Origin: Martinezella rhizogenes
Lineage (GTDB): Bacteria > Pseudomonadota > Alphaproteobacteria > Rhizobiales > Rhizobiaceae
Direction: 5' to 3'
NCBI RefSeq assembly: GCF_027460065.1
Contig: NZ_JAPYZZ010000007.1
Coordinates: 1-64,000, forward strand
Length of the DNA stretch: 64,000 nt
Shown: positions 55,675 to 64,000 of the stretch, piece by piece
How positions within the stretch are numbered: position 1 is the stretch's first letter
How the letters are laid out: every line of letters begins with the position of its first letter
Position numbers and translations under genes: made by a program
The notes under the pieces: generated by a model
Seen by the model: the letters and a program-made list of their open reading frames with translations, nothing else
The model's database searches: none
What the model was told of the DNA's origin: nothing

Positions 55675-57096
55675 TTACTTGTAGCAGACGGTTTTGACAG
55701 CCTGAACGACTTCATCGACGTTGGGCAGAGCCAGCTTTTCGAGGTTCGCCGCGTAAGGCATCGGAACATCCTTGCCGGCAATCGTCAGGATCGGCGCATC
55801 GAGATAATCGAAAGCGGCGCGCATGACCTGGTTGGCGATGAAGTCACCGACCGATGACTGCGGGAAACCTTCCTCGACCGTGACCAGACGACCGGTCTTC
55901 TTGACCGATTCGATAACGGTCGGCAGGTCCATCGGACGGATGGTGCGCAGATCGATCAGCTCAACATCGATGCCGAGCTTTTCGAGTTCCGCAACCGCCT
56001 TGATCGCGTAGGTCATGCCGATACCGAAGGAAACGATGGTCGCATCCTTGCCCTTGCGATGGATACGCGCCTTGCCGATCGGCAGCACGAAATCATCGAG
56101 CTTCGGCACTTCGAAGCTCTGACCGTAGAGAATTTCATTTTCCAGGAAAATGACCGGGTTCGGATCGCGGATAGCCGCTTTCAGCAGACCCTTGGCATCG
56201 GCTGCCGTGTAAGGCATGACGACCTTGAGGCCCGGAATATGGCTGTACCATGCGGCGTAACATTGCGAATGCTGCGCACCAACGCGGGCAGCAGCGCCCG
56301 AGGGACCACGGAACACCATCGGTGCGCCCATCTGGCCGCCCGACATGTAAAGCGTCTTTGCCGCCGAGTTGACGATCTGGTCGATCGCCTGCATGGCGAA
56401 GTTGAAGGTCATGAATTCGACGATGGGGCGCAGGCCCGTCATCGCAGCGCCGACGCCGATACCGGCAAAACCATGCTCGGTGATCGGGGTGTCGATGACG
56501 CGGCGCTCGCCAAATTCCTGCAGCAACCCTTGAGTGATCTTGTATGCGCCCTGATATTCGGCGACTTCTTCACCCATGACGAAAACTTTTTCGTCGGCGC
56601 GCATCTCTTCGGCCATGGCGTCGCGCAGTGCTTCACGCACCGTCGTCATCACCATTTCCGTACCTTCCGGGATATCCGGATCGGCTGCGACATCGATCTT
56701 CGGGGCTGCCGGAACCTTTGCGGCTTCCTTGGCAGCGCTCGGCTCTTCGGCAGCTTCGCGGGTCTTGCCGCCGGCGGCATCAGAACCGGAATTTGCGGCT
56801 TCGGCCTTCGGCTCTTCCTTCTTGGCAGAGGAAGAGATGTCGTCGGCGCTTTCGCCTTCCTGGATGAGAACGGCGATCGGCGTATTGACCTTGACGCCTT
56901 CGGTGCCGGCATCGATCAGCAACTTGCCGATGACGCCTTCGTCCACGGCCTCCACTTCCATGGTCGCCTTGTCAGTCTCGATCTCGGCAATCACGTCGCC
57001 GGAGGTGACCTTGTCGCCTTCCTTTTTAAGCCACTTGGAAAGCGTGCCTTCCTCCATGGTCGGGGAAAGGGCGGGCATAAGAATTTCTACAGGCAT
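55675..57096 (-). CDS. pdhB: pyruvate dehydrogenase E1 component beta subunit with N-terminal lipoyl domain
   Basis: 473 residues, longer than a plain E1-beta because of an added lipoyl domain (1-80, K43 in [13 protein letters not shown]) and a charged linker (about 90-140). The transketolase core begins [49 protein letters not shown], with [43 protein letters not shown]. This layout is typical of alphaproteobacteria. It pairs with PdhA and decarboxylates pyruvate with thiamine diphosphate. Confidence 0.96.
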   Translation of the reverse strand: MPVEILMPALSPTMEEGTLSKWLKKEGDKVTSGDVIAEIETDKATMEVEAVDEGVIGKLLIDAGTEGVKVNTPIAVLIQEGESADDISSSAKKEEPKAEAANSGSDAAGGKTREAAEEPSAAKEAAKVPAAPKIDVAADPDIPEGTEMVMTTVREALRDAMAEEMRADEKVFVMGEEVAEYQGAYKITQGLLQEFGERRVIDTPITEHGFAGIGVGAAMTGLRPIVEFMTFNFAMQAIDQIVNSAAKTLYMSGGQMGAPMVFRGPSGAAARVGAQHSQCYAAWYSHIPGLKVVMPYTAADAKGLLKAAIRDPNPVIFLENEILYGQSFEVPKLDDFVLPIGKARIHRKGKDATIVSFGIGMTYAIKAVAELEKLGIDVELIDLRTIRPMDLPTVIESVKKTGRLVTVEEGFPQSSVGDFIANQVMRAAFDYLDAPILTIAGKDVPMPYAANLEKLALPNVDEVVQAVKTVCYK

Positions 57097-57113
57097 GGGT
57101 TTCCCTTTCCCGA

Positions 57114-58157
57114 TCAGAGCAGAATGTCGGTGTAGAGCTCGGATACATCCGGCTCGGGGTCGTTCTGGGCGAAGTCGGCGCTGTCGGCAACGATATCACG
57201 GACATCCTTGTCGATGGCCTTCAATTCGTCTTCACTTGCCCAGCCATGGTCCAGAAGCCGTGCCTTGACCTGCTCGATCGGGTCATGTTCGGAGCGCATC
57301 TTCTGCACTTCGTCCTTGGAGCGGTATTTCGCCGGGTCCGACATGGAGTGACCACGATAACGGTAGGTCAGCATTTCCAGGATGATCGGACCCTTGCCGG
57401 AACGGCAATGTTCCAGCGCCTGATCGGCGGCGGCCTTGACGGCGCGCACATCCATGCCATCCACCTGAACGCCGGGAATGCCGAAGGACTGGCCGCGCAG
57501 CGAATAGTTCGACTGGGCGGTGGCGCGGGCGGTCGAAGTGCCCATGGCGTAACGGTTGTTCTCGACGATATAGATGATCGGCAGCTTCCAGAGAGCAGCC
57601 ATGTTGAAGCTCTCGTAGACTTGGCCCTGATTTGCCGCGCCGTCACCGAAATAGGTCACGGACACATTGTCGTTGCCGCGATATTTGTTGGCGAAGGCGA
57701 GACCGGTTCCAAGCGAAACCTGCGCGCCAACGATGCCGTGGCCGCCGTAAAAATGTTTCTCCTTGGAGAACATGTGCATGGAGCCGCCCTTGCCTTTCGA
57801 CAGGCCACCCTTGCGGCCGGTCAACTCGGCCATGACGCCACGCGCGCTCATGCCCAAAGCAAGCATGTGGCCGTGGTCACGGTAAGCGGTGATGACCTGA
57901 TCGCCTTCCTTCTGCGACATCTGCATGCCGACAACGACGGCTTCCTGGCCGATGTAGAGGTGACAGAAACCACCGATGAAGCCCATGCCGTAAAGCTGGC
58001 CTGCCTTTTCTTCGAAACGGCGGATCAAAAGCATTTCACGGTAAGCGTGAAGCTCTTCGTCCTTCGAGAAGTCCGGGCTGTTCTTGCCGGTGAATTCGGT
58101 TGCGGACTTTGCCGTGGTCTTGCGGCCGGATACGGTCGCTGGTTTTCGCGGCGCCAT
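57114..58157 (-). CDS. pdhA: pyruvate dehydrogenase E1 component alpha subunit
   Basis: 347 residues. The thiamine-diphosphate motif [37 protein letters not shown] is complete, and [19 protein letters not shown] is the phosphorylation-loop segment. [22 protein letters not shown] begins the domain. First gene of the operon pdhA-pdhB-ORF-pdhC-SGNH-lpdA. GGGAGG lies upstream of the start. A dyad at 58290-58312 lies 133 bp upstream. Confidence 0.96.
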   Translation of the reverse strand: MAPRKPATVSGRKTTAKSATEFTGKNSPDFSKDEELHAYREMLLIRRFEEKAGQLYGMGFIGGFCHLYIGQEAVVVGMQMSQKEGDQVITAYRDHGHMLALGMSARGVMAELTGRKGGLSKGKGGSMHMFSKEKHFYGGHGIVGAQVSLGTGLAFANKYRGNDNVSVTYFGDGAANQGQVYESFNMAALWKLPIIYIVENNRYAMGTSTARATAQSNYSLRGQSFGIPGVQVDGMDVRAVKAAADQALEHCRSGKGPIILEMLTYRYRGHSMSDPAKYRSKDEVQKMRSEHDPIEQVKARLLDHGWASEDELKAIDKDVRDIVADSADFAQNDPEPDVSELYTDILL

Positions 58158-58289
58158 TCATCCCTCCCTGAGTTGCCGTTTGAATGGATAGAGTGGCGCG
58201 TACCATATGCAAGAAAATGCCATGCAGCAATGCTTTAAACGCATGGCACATATTCACGCTAAGATGCTGTGAATAAATAAAAAATGTTA

Positions 58290-58312
58290 AATTAACTTGA
58301 TTTAGGTTAATT
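58290..58312. promoter_or_regulatory. inverted repeat upstream of pdhA
   Basis: AATTAAC (58290-58296) and GTTAATT (58306-58312) are perfect inverted complements around nine bases, in the AT-rich gap between the FtsB-like stop and pdhA. It may be the operator of the pdh promoter. There is no GC-rich stem, so it is not a terminator. Confidence 0.35.
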
Positions 58313-58628
58313 AGAAATATGTGTTCATGATGACGATTTCGTCCGTGCGGGACATATTCAGCTGGTAACGGGAAATTTCATCGATCATGTCCCGCTCCAG
58401 CGAGCCATCGCTCAGCAATTCCACCTGCCGCTCCAGCGCCACACGCGCCTGCGTCAGCTTTGCGAGCTCAGCCGTCCGGGTAATACGCTGCCGCTCCAGC
58501 CGTTCCGTCGCCTGAAGGCCAAAGTCACCATGGATGGAATGATAACCGAAATAGGAAAGAAAAGCGATCGTGATGGCCGGAACGATCAAACGGCCGAATC
58601 GTCTTTTTTTATGATGTCTGGTCCACAT
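58311..58628 (-). CDS. septum formation initiator family protein (FtsB/DivIC-like)
   Basis: 105 residues from the ATG at 58628 (a TTG at 58655 would add nine residues). Short basic cytoplasmic tail (MWTRHHKKRRFGR), one membrane span (LIVPAITIAFLSYFGYHSIHG) and a periplasmic coiled coil (QATERLERQRITRTAELAKLTQARVALERQVELL). That is the FtsB arrangement of the divisome, where it pairs with FtsL/FtsQ. Between eno and pdhA, as in other alphaproteobacteria. Confidence 0.88.
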   Translation of the reverse strand: MWTRHHKKRRFGRLIVPAITIAFLSYFGYHSIHGDFGLQATERLERQRITRTAELAKLTQARVALERQVELLSDGSLERDMIDEISRYQLNMSRTDEIVIMNTYF

Positions 58629-58724
58629 GCCGGAGAGAAGCCCTAAAACGCACAACGTGATTCTGAGACTAAGCCGGATTGTTTAACTATCCGTTGACCT
58701 TAAATTATGATCGGCGGATCGGCA

Positions 58725-58750
58725 TGAAAAAGCCCGCCGGAGGGCGGGCT
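58725..58750 (-). terminator. terminator on the minus strand downstream of eno
   Basis: On the minus strand AGCCCGCC (58750-58743) pairs with GGCGGGCT (58738-58731) around a 4-base loop, followed by TTTTTC. It is 195 bp past the eno stop, after a palindromic repeat, and before the FtsB-like gene. Confidence 0.85.
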
Positions 58751-58783
58751 CAAACTGCTGACGAAGTCCTTTAATCTCTCCTC

Positions 58784-58870
58784 CGTCATACTCGGGCTTG
58801 TCCCGAGCATCTGCAACGTCTCAAGTTGGTGGGACATTGGCAGATCCTCGGCACAAGGCCGAGGATGACG
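58784..58870. repeat. rhizobial palindromic repeat (about 87 bp), copy 2
   Basis: Same type as at 50294-50379: GTCATACTCGGGCTTGTCCC (58785 on), and in the second half the inverted copy ending CCGAGGATGACG (58859-58870). The two copies have the same length and are each flanked by gene ends. It lies 75 bp past the eno stop. Confidence 0.85.
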
Positions 58871-58944
58871 TCGAATGTGTTGCCAGACCTGTTGTCAACC
58901 TCGGTCAACCGGTCAGCGGGGCTCTACCGCCCCGAGAACACATG

Positions 58945-60282
<1,338 letters not shown>

Positions 60283-60355
60283 TTACAATGACGGCGGACG
60301 GTAGAAACGGCCCGCCCGCCATTTAAAATCGATTGGCACAAACCGCGCCGGCCCC

Positions 60356-61201
60356 TCAGGCTTTGGTGATGGCGTCGAAGGCGAGGAGCTTTTCCAGCAG
60401 TTTCGGCATGTCTTTCAGGTGGACCATGTTGGGGCCATCGGAAGGCGCATTGTCCGGGTCCTCATGGGTTTCGATGAAGAGGCCGGCAACGCCGACAGCC
60501 ACCGCCGCGCGCGCCAAAGTCTCGACGAATTCACGCTGGCCGCCCGTTGAGCCGCCCTGCCCGCCCGGCTGCTGAACCGAATGCGTGGCGTCAAAGACAA
60601 CAGGCGCACCGAGTGAAGCCATGATCGGCAAGGAGCGCATGTCGGAAACAAGCGTGTTGTAACCGAAGGAGGCGCCGCGCTCGCACAGGAGCACATTCGG
60701 ATTGCCGCTCTCATTCAGCTTGGCCAGCACGTTCTTCATGTCCCAGGGGGCGAGGAACTGGCCCTTCTTGACATTGATGACGCGGCCGGTTTTCGCGGCG
60801 GCGACGAGAAGATCGGTCTGCCGGCTGAGGAAGGCCGGGATCTGCAACACATCAACCACTTCGGACACGATGGCGCATTGTTCCTCGGTATGAATGTCGC
60901 TCAGAACCGGAAAGCCGAATTCCTTCTTGAGATCGGCGAAAATCTCCATCGCGCTGTCCAGGCCGATGCCGCGCTTGCCGGAAAGCGAAGTGCGGTTCGC
61001 CTTGTCGAAGGAGGATTTGTAAACGAGGCCGATACCCAGACTATCGCACAGCTCCTTGAGCACGCCGGCGATCATGAAGGCATGGTCGCGGCTTTCCATC
61101 TGGCAGGGGCCGGCGATCAGCGAAAAACGTTCGCTGTTGCAGAAGGAAACCTTGCTGGCGCCATCGCCGGCGGTGACTTTGAGATTGTTGGTAACGCTCA
61201 T
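60356..61201 (-). CDS. kdsA: 3-deoxy-8-phosphooctulonate (KDO-8-phosphate) synthase
   Basis: 281 residues, ATG at 61201 used (GAGGA six bases upstream; a second ATG at 61204 is too near). TIM barrel: [63 protein letters not shown] and [57 protein letters not shown]. It makes KDO-8-P from arabinose 5-phosphate and phosphoenolpyruvate, for lipid A. The stop of the VOC gene overlaps its start. Confidence 0.96.
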   Translation of the reverse strand: MSVTNNLKVTAGDGASKVSFCNSERFSLIAGPCQMESRDHAFMIAGVLKELCDSLGIGLVYKSSFDKANRTSLSGKRGIGLDSAMEIFADLKKEFGFPVLSDIHTEEQCAIVSEVVDVLQIPAFLSRQTDLLVAAAKTGRVINVKKGQFLAPWDMKNVLAKLNESGNPNVLLCERGASFGYNTLVSDMRSLPIMASLGAPVVFDATHSVQQPGGQGGSTGGQREFVETLARAAVAVGVAGLFIETHEDPDNAPSDGPNMVHLKDMPKLLEKLLAFDAITKA

Positions 61202-62082
61202 CATATTTCCTCGAAGGCGAAGGCGACGCCCTGACCGGGTGCTGCGGGCACCACCAGACGGCCGCCCGCTTCCATGCTCGAAACGCCATTAGCAGCAAGT
61301 ACTGCCGCTGTCACGGCAAGATCGTCGACGGAGAAGACGACGCCCACGCCGCGCAGCCCGCCGTCTCCTCGATTTGAAGCAACTAGGTCAAGGCTGGCGA
61401 AGGCCGGCTTTTTGGTCAATCGGATGCAAGCATTGCCGGTTGCGAAAATCATATCTCCATCTGGAGACATCATTGTCTCACAGGCGAAGACCGTTTCGAT
61501 CAGACGAGCCGCTTTCGCATCTCCGCCGGAAAACAGCACGATTTCGCGGAGCCCCGTGACAGCGTTGGCGTGCCGCTCGAGCATCGTGCGGTCACCCGGC
61601 AAAGCCTTCAGCCGCTGGCAGCCGAACAGGAAAAAATCCGCCGCCGCCCCGCTTGCCGCAAAAGCCAGCCGGAATGCCGCTTCGCTGCGCGAACCGTCCG
61701 GCATCTGAACCGGCCGCGAAAATTCAAAAAGATCGCCGGCGGACAGGCCCGCCGCGACGAAGCGTTGATGATCGGCAGTAGCGTCGCCTGTTTTGGCGAC
61801 GAGAGCCGAAAAACCGTCATCGCCATGATGCTTTCTGAACGCCTGATCCCTTCCGGTGAAGACATCGCCCTTCTCTATCGACGCAATATACTTAGCTGGC
61901 TCAGCAATCGCCAGCGGCTCGATATAGGTTCCATCCTGAAAGAAAACACAGGCGTTTTGCGTGCCGAATGGATGGAGAGCCGGTGGCGCGACCGTGAAGC
62001 CGAGAGATTGAAGTCGGCGAGCCGCGATACCGAGATCCCGCACCGGCAGGACAAGATGATCGACGCTTCGCTTGTCATCCAT
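61201..62082 (-). CDS. VOC superfamily (glyoxalase-like) protein
   Basis: 293 residues. N-terminal VOC domain: [59 protein letters not shown] (metal histidine and glutamate of the beta-alpha-beta-beta-beta fold), and a second, weaker repeat at about 175-290 ([22 protein letters not shown]). This is the Glyoxalase_3 layout. The substrate is unknown. Its stop overlaps the kdsA start (ATGA-type), so the two are coupled. Confidence 0.85.
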   Translation of the reverse strand: MDDKRSVDHLVLPVRDLGIAARRLQSLGFTVAPPALHPFGTQNACVFFQDGTYIEPLAIAEPAKYIASIEKGDVFTGRDQAFRKHHGDDGFSALVAKTGDATADHQRFVAAGLSAGDLFEFSRPVQMPDGSRSEAAFRLAFAASGAAADFFLFGCQRLKALPGDRTMLERHANAVTGLREIVLFSGGDAKAARLIETVFACETMMSPDGDMIFATGNACIRLTKKPAFASLDLVASNRGDGGLRGVGVVFSVDDLAVTAAVLAANGVSSMEAGGRLVVPAAPGQGVAFAFEEI

Positions 62083-62204
62083 GATTTCCGTCCCTTCGGC
62101 CCGCGTCCGGCGCTGGACCGGACTGTTGCGGCAGACAAAAGCACGAACGACGCCAGGAATGCAAATTGTCTATCCCGGATATTGCGCGTATCCCGGGCAA
62201 AAAT

Positions 62205-62693
62205 TCACGAAGAAATGTTGGACATATCCACCGATACAGGCGTTTGCAGCGGGTAAAGGACGGTGTCTCCACCACGTCCCGTCTGCCACATCGTCATGGC
62301 AAATATGCCGGAAGGCGCAAGCGGTGTCAGCCTGTGGTGCATGACACCGCAACGATAGGTGACGATCTGGCTGGGGCCTGCCAGAAAGGCCTGGAAGGTG
62401 GTTTCATCCGGCGTCCCGTCTTCACCGGCCTCGCAGACCACGATCAGAGATGACGACTGGTCGAGCGGCAAAAAAGTCTGGCTGGAGAATGGATGTATTT
62501 CCATTTGCGAGATGAATCGCGCGCCAGGCATTGCCTTCGCCTGTACGAGTTGAAGCACGGGCGTTTTTGCGTCGCCGGTCCCCTCATAGGCATGCGTTAG
62601 TGACGCCAGCTGATCGAGTGAAGATATATCGGCGACCGAGCCGAATGGCGCGAAGGCCTCCGCCGTCAGCGGCCTGACGATAACGGGCTTCAT
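62205..62693 (-). CDS. allA: ureidoglycolate lyase (AllA family)
   Basis: 162 residues. AllA fold: PLTAEAFAPFGSVADIS, ALKLVQAKAMPGARFISQMEIHPFSSQTFLPLDQSSSLIVV-like segment, FLAGPSQIVTYRCGVMHHRLTPL with the catalytic histidines, and GRGGDTVLYPLQTPVSVDM. It splits ureidoglycolate to glyoxylate and urea in purine breakdown. Its start overlaps the idnD stop by one base, which couples it to a sugar-acid dehydrogenase rather than to purine genes, so the true substrate may differ. Confidence 0.85.
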   Translation of the reverse strand: MKPVIVRPLTAEAFAPFGSVADISSLDQLASLTHAYEGTGDAKTPVLQLVQAKAMPGARFISQMEIHPFSSQTFLPLDQSSSLIVVCEAGEDGTPDETTFQAFLAGPSQIVTYRCGVMHHRLTPLAPSGIFAMTMWQTGRGGDTVLYPLQTPVSVDMSNISS

Positions 62694-63736
62694 CAGGCTG
62701 CTCCACTGAAGGCAAGCTGCACTTTCATGCTTTTTGCGCGGTCACCGGCAATATCGAAGGCCTCCCGGACCTGATCGAACGGCAATGTGGCACTGATCAA
62801 AGGCTTAACATCGATCAGGCCGCGTCCCATCATGTTCACCGCCTGCGCAAACTCCTCGTGGAAGCGGAACGTTCCGCGCAGCTGCAGCTCTTTTGCAACG
62901 ATGAGGTTCATCGGAATGGTAAAGTCGCCACCGAGCCCGAGCTGGACGATCACGCCGCCCGGTCGGAGCAGATCCAGCGCCGGGACCAGAGCCGCCTGAT
63001 TGCCGGAAGCTTCGAACAGGACGTCGAAGACGCCTTTTTCAAATCGGTATTTCTCAAGCAGGCCGACATCGCGCAGGATGTTGACGGCTTCATCCGCGCC
63101 GATACGGCGCGCCAGATCGAGCGGTGCGTCGGCGACATCTGTAACGACGATATGCGCCGCTCCGGCAAGACGGGCAACAAGCAGGCTCAGCATGCCGATC
63201 GGTCCGGCGCCGGTTATCAGCACCGTCTTGCCCAGAAGCGATCCGGCCTGACGCGCGGCATGGAGGCACACGGCCAAAGGCTCGGCCATCGCTGCCTCAC
63301 CCATGGAAAGCCCGTCGGCAATCGGTACCGGCTGCGTCGAATGGACCGTCACGATTTCACGGAAACCGCCCTGAACATGGGGGGAGCGCATGGCGCTACC
63401 CATGAAGCGCATGTCCAGGCACTGATTCTGCATGCCCTCACCGCAATAGCGGCAGGTGCCGCAAGGCAGGCTCGGATTGACGGCCACGCGCATGCCGGGC
63501 ACGAGATGCGAAACGGAACTGCCCACCTCAGCCACCGTGCCGGCAAACTCATGACCGAGCGCCATCGGCTCGCGAACGCGCACCGTGCCGAAGCCGCCAT
63601 GGTTATAATAATGCAGATCCGAGCCGCAAATTCCGCCGACGGCAACAGCCACCCGCACCTCGTCCGCGGCAAGTGGCTGGCCAGCAATTTCCTCTACCCG
63701 CAGGTCTTTTGCTGCATGAATGACGATTCCGCGCAT
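62693..63736 (-). CDS. idnD: L-idonate 5-dehydrogenase (zinc alcohol dehydrogenase family)
   Basis: 347 residues. Catalytic zinc residues C37 (GGICGSDLHYY) and H62-E63 (LGHEFAGTV); structural zinc C92, C95, C98, C106 (CGTCRYCGEGMQNQC); NAD fold with LITGAGPIGMLSLLVARLAG. It oxidises L-idonate to 5-ketogluconate. Upstream of it is the end of an SDR gene (likely gluconate 5-dehydrogenase), the usual partner. The assignment to idonate rests on length and neighbourhood. Confidence 0.85.
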   Translation of the reverse strand: MRGIVIHAAKDLRVEEIAGQPLAADEVRVAVAVGGICGSDLHYYNHGGFGTVRVREPMALGHEFAGTVAEVGSSVSHLVPGMRVAVNPSLPCGTCRYCGEGMQNQCLDMRFMGSAMRSPHVQGGFREIVTVHSTQPVPIADGLSMGEAAMAEPLAVCLHAARQAGSLLGKTVLITGAGPIGMLSLLVARLAGAAHIVVTDVADAPLDLARRIGADEAVNILRDVGLLEKYRFEKGVFDVLFEASGNQAALVPALDLLRPGGVIVQLGLGGDFTIPMNLIVAKELQLRGTFRFHEEFAQAVNMMGRGLIDVKPLISATLPFDQVREAFDIAGDRAKSMKVQLAFSGAA

Positions 63737-63785
63737 GCGCGTCTCCTCCCGTCAATTTCTGTTGGCATCAAGGATGGCAGCGGTC

Positions 63786-64000
63786 CTAAAGAACCGACAG
63801 CATTCCGCCGTCGACATAGATTATCTGGCCATTGACGTAGTCGGAGGCCGAAGCAGAGAGGAACACAGCAGTTCCGACGAGTTCCTGCGGCTTGCCCCAG
63901 CGTTTCGCAGGCGTGCGCGCCTTCACCCAGGCGTCGAATTCCGGATTGTCGATCAGCGCCTGATTCATGTCGGTCAGCATGTAGCCGGGGCCGATGGCGT
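63786..64000 (-). CDS. SDR family oxidoreductase, 3' part only (likely gluconate 5-dehydrogenase)
   Basis: Only the last 71 codons are in the window; the gene runs on beyond base 64000. The visible C-terminus AIGPGYMLTDMNQALIDNPEFDAWVKARTPAKRWGKPQELVGTAVFLSASASDYVNGQIIYVDGGMLSVL is the usual SDR end, with the PG loop, the RWGKPEEL-type segment and the closing VDGG. Its place before idnD suggests idnO (gluconate 5-dehydrogenase). Start and catalytic residues cannot be seen. Separated from idnD by 49 bp. Confidence 0.85.
   Translation of the reverse strand, partial: AIGPGYMLTDMNQALIDNPEFDAWVKARTPAKRWGKPQELVGTAVFLSASASDYVNGQIIYVDGGMLSVL

Overview
The window looks like a chromosomal segment of an Agrobacterium/Rhizobium-group alphaproteobacterium. 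The gene content and order (dusB-ntrB-ntrC-ntrY-ntrX-trkA-hfq-hflX-mazG, fused ispDF, pdhA-pdhB-small ORF-pdhC-SGNH hydrolase-lpdA, gcvTHP behind a tandem glycine riboswitch, cysG-DUF2849-cysI-DUF934) is typical of Rhizobiaceae, and many intergenic palindromes belong to rhizobial repeat types. This is judged from recognised protein families; no search was run.

Layout. 1-2821: a mobile element with an ISNCY-type DDE transposase and a convergent passenger gene. Both ends are exactly tandem-duplicated (90 bp on the left, 243 bp on the right), and a 5-bp TTGTT lies outside each terminal repeat. 2863-3970: divergent HxlR regulator and beta-class GST. 4004-7069: an ECF sigma factor/anti-sigma unit with YceI, COG4315 and cytochrome b561 genes; two promoters share an identical bipartite motif. 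7442-16376: mixed housekeeping genes (DUF1062, 1-Cys peroxiredoxin, YaiI, DUF1345, S-formylglutathione hydrolase, RidA with three operator-like palindromes, ATP12, HAD phosphatase, RluA, CrcB). 16561-18945: a copper-handling group (cupredoxin, YcnI-PCuAC fusion, DUF2946-like). 19518-24202: glycine riboswitch, gcvT-gcvH-gcvP and terminator.

24305-33884: exo/endonuclease-family protein, MFS transporter, ferredoxin-NADP reductase and the assimilatory sulfite reduction operon (siroheme synthase, DUF2849, sulfite reductase, DUF934), then a deaminase and MazG. 33906-44665, all on the minus strand: HflX, Hfq, TrkA and the two nitrogen two-component systems NtrYX and NtrBC with DusB. 44942-50233: IspDF, CinA, a COQ10/RatA-type protein, a P-loop kinase-like protein, an AraC regulator and a DMT transporter, with a long inverted repeat. 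50436-61201: LipA, Lpd, SGNH hydrolase, PdhC/B/A, an FtsB-like protein, enolase and KdsA, which link lower glycolysis, lipoate synthesis and pyruvate oxidation. 61201-64000: VOC protein, ureidoglycolate lyase, L-idonate 5-dehydrogenase and the 3' part of an SDR dehydrogenase that runs off the window.

The strongest leads are the passenger-carrying insertion element with duplicated ends, the paired ECF promoters (one abutting a perfect 19-bp palindrome), the triple operator upstream of ridA with no regulator beside it, and the NtrX ATPase domain without a GAFTGA loop. Most of the rest is ordinary core genome. No tRNA, rRNA or CRISPR array was seen.
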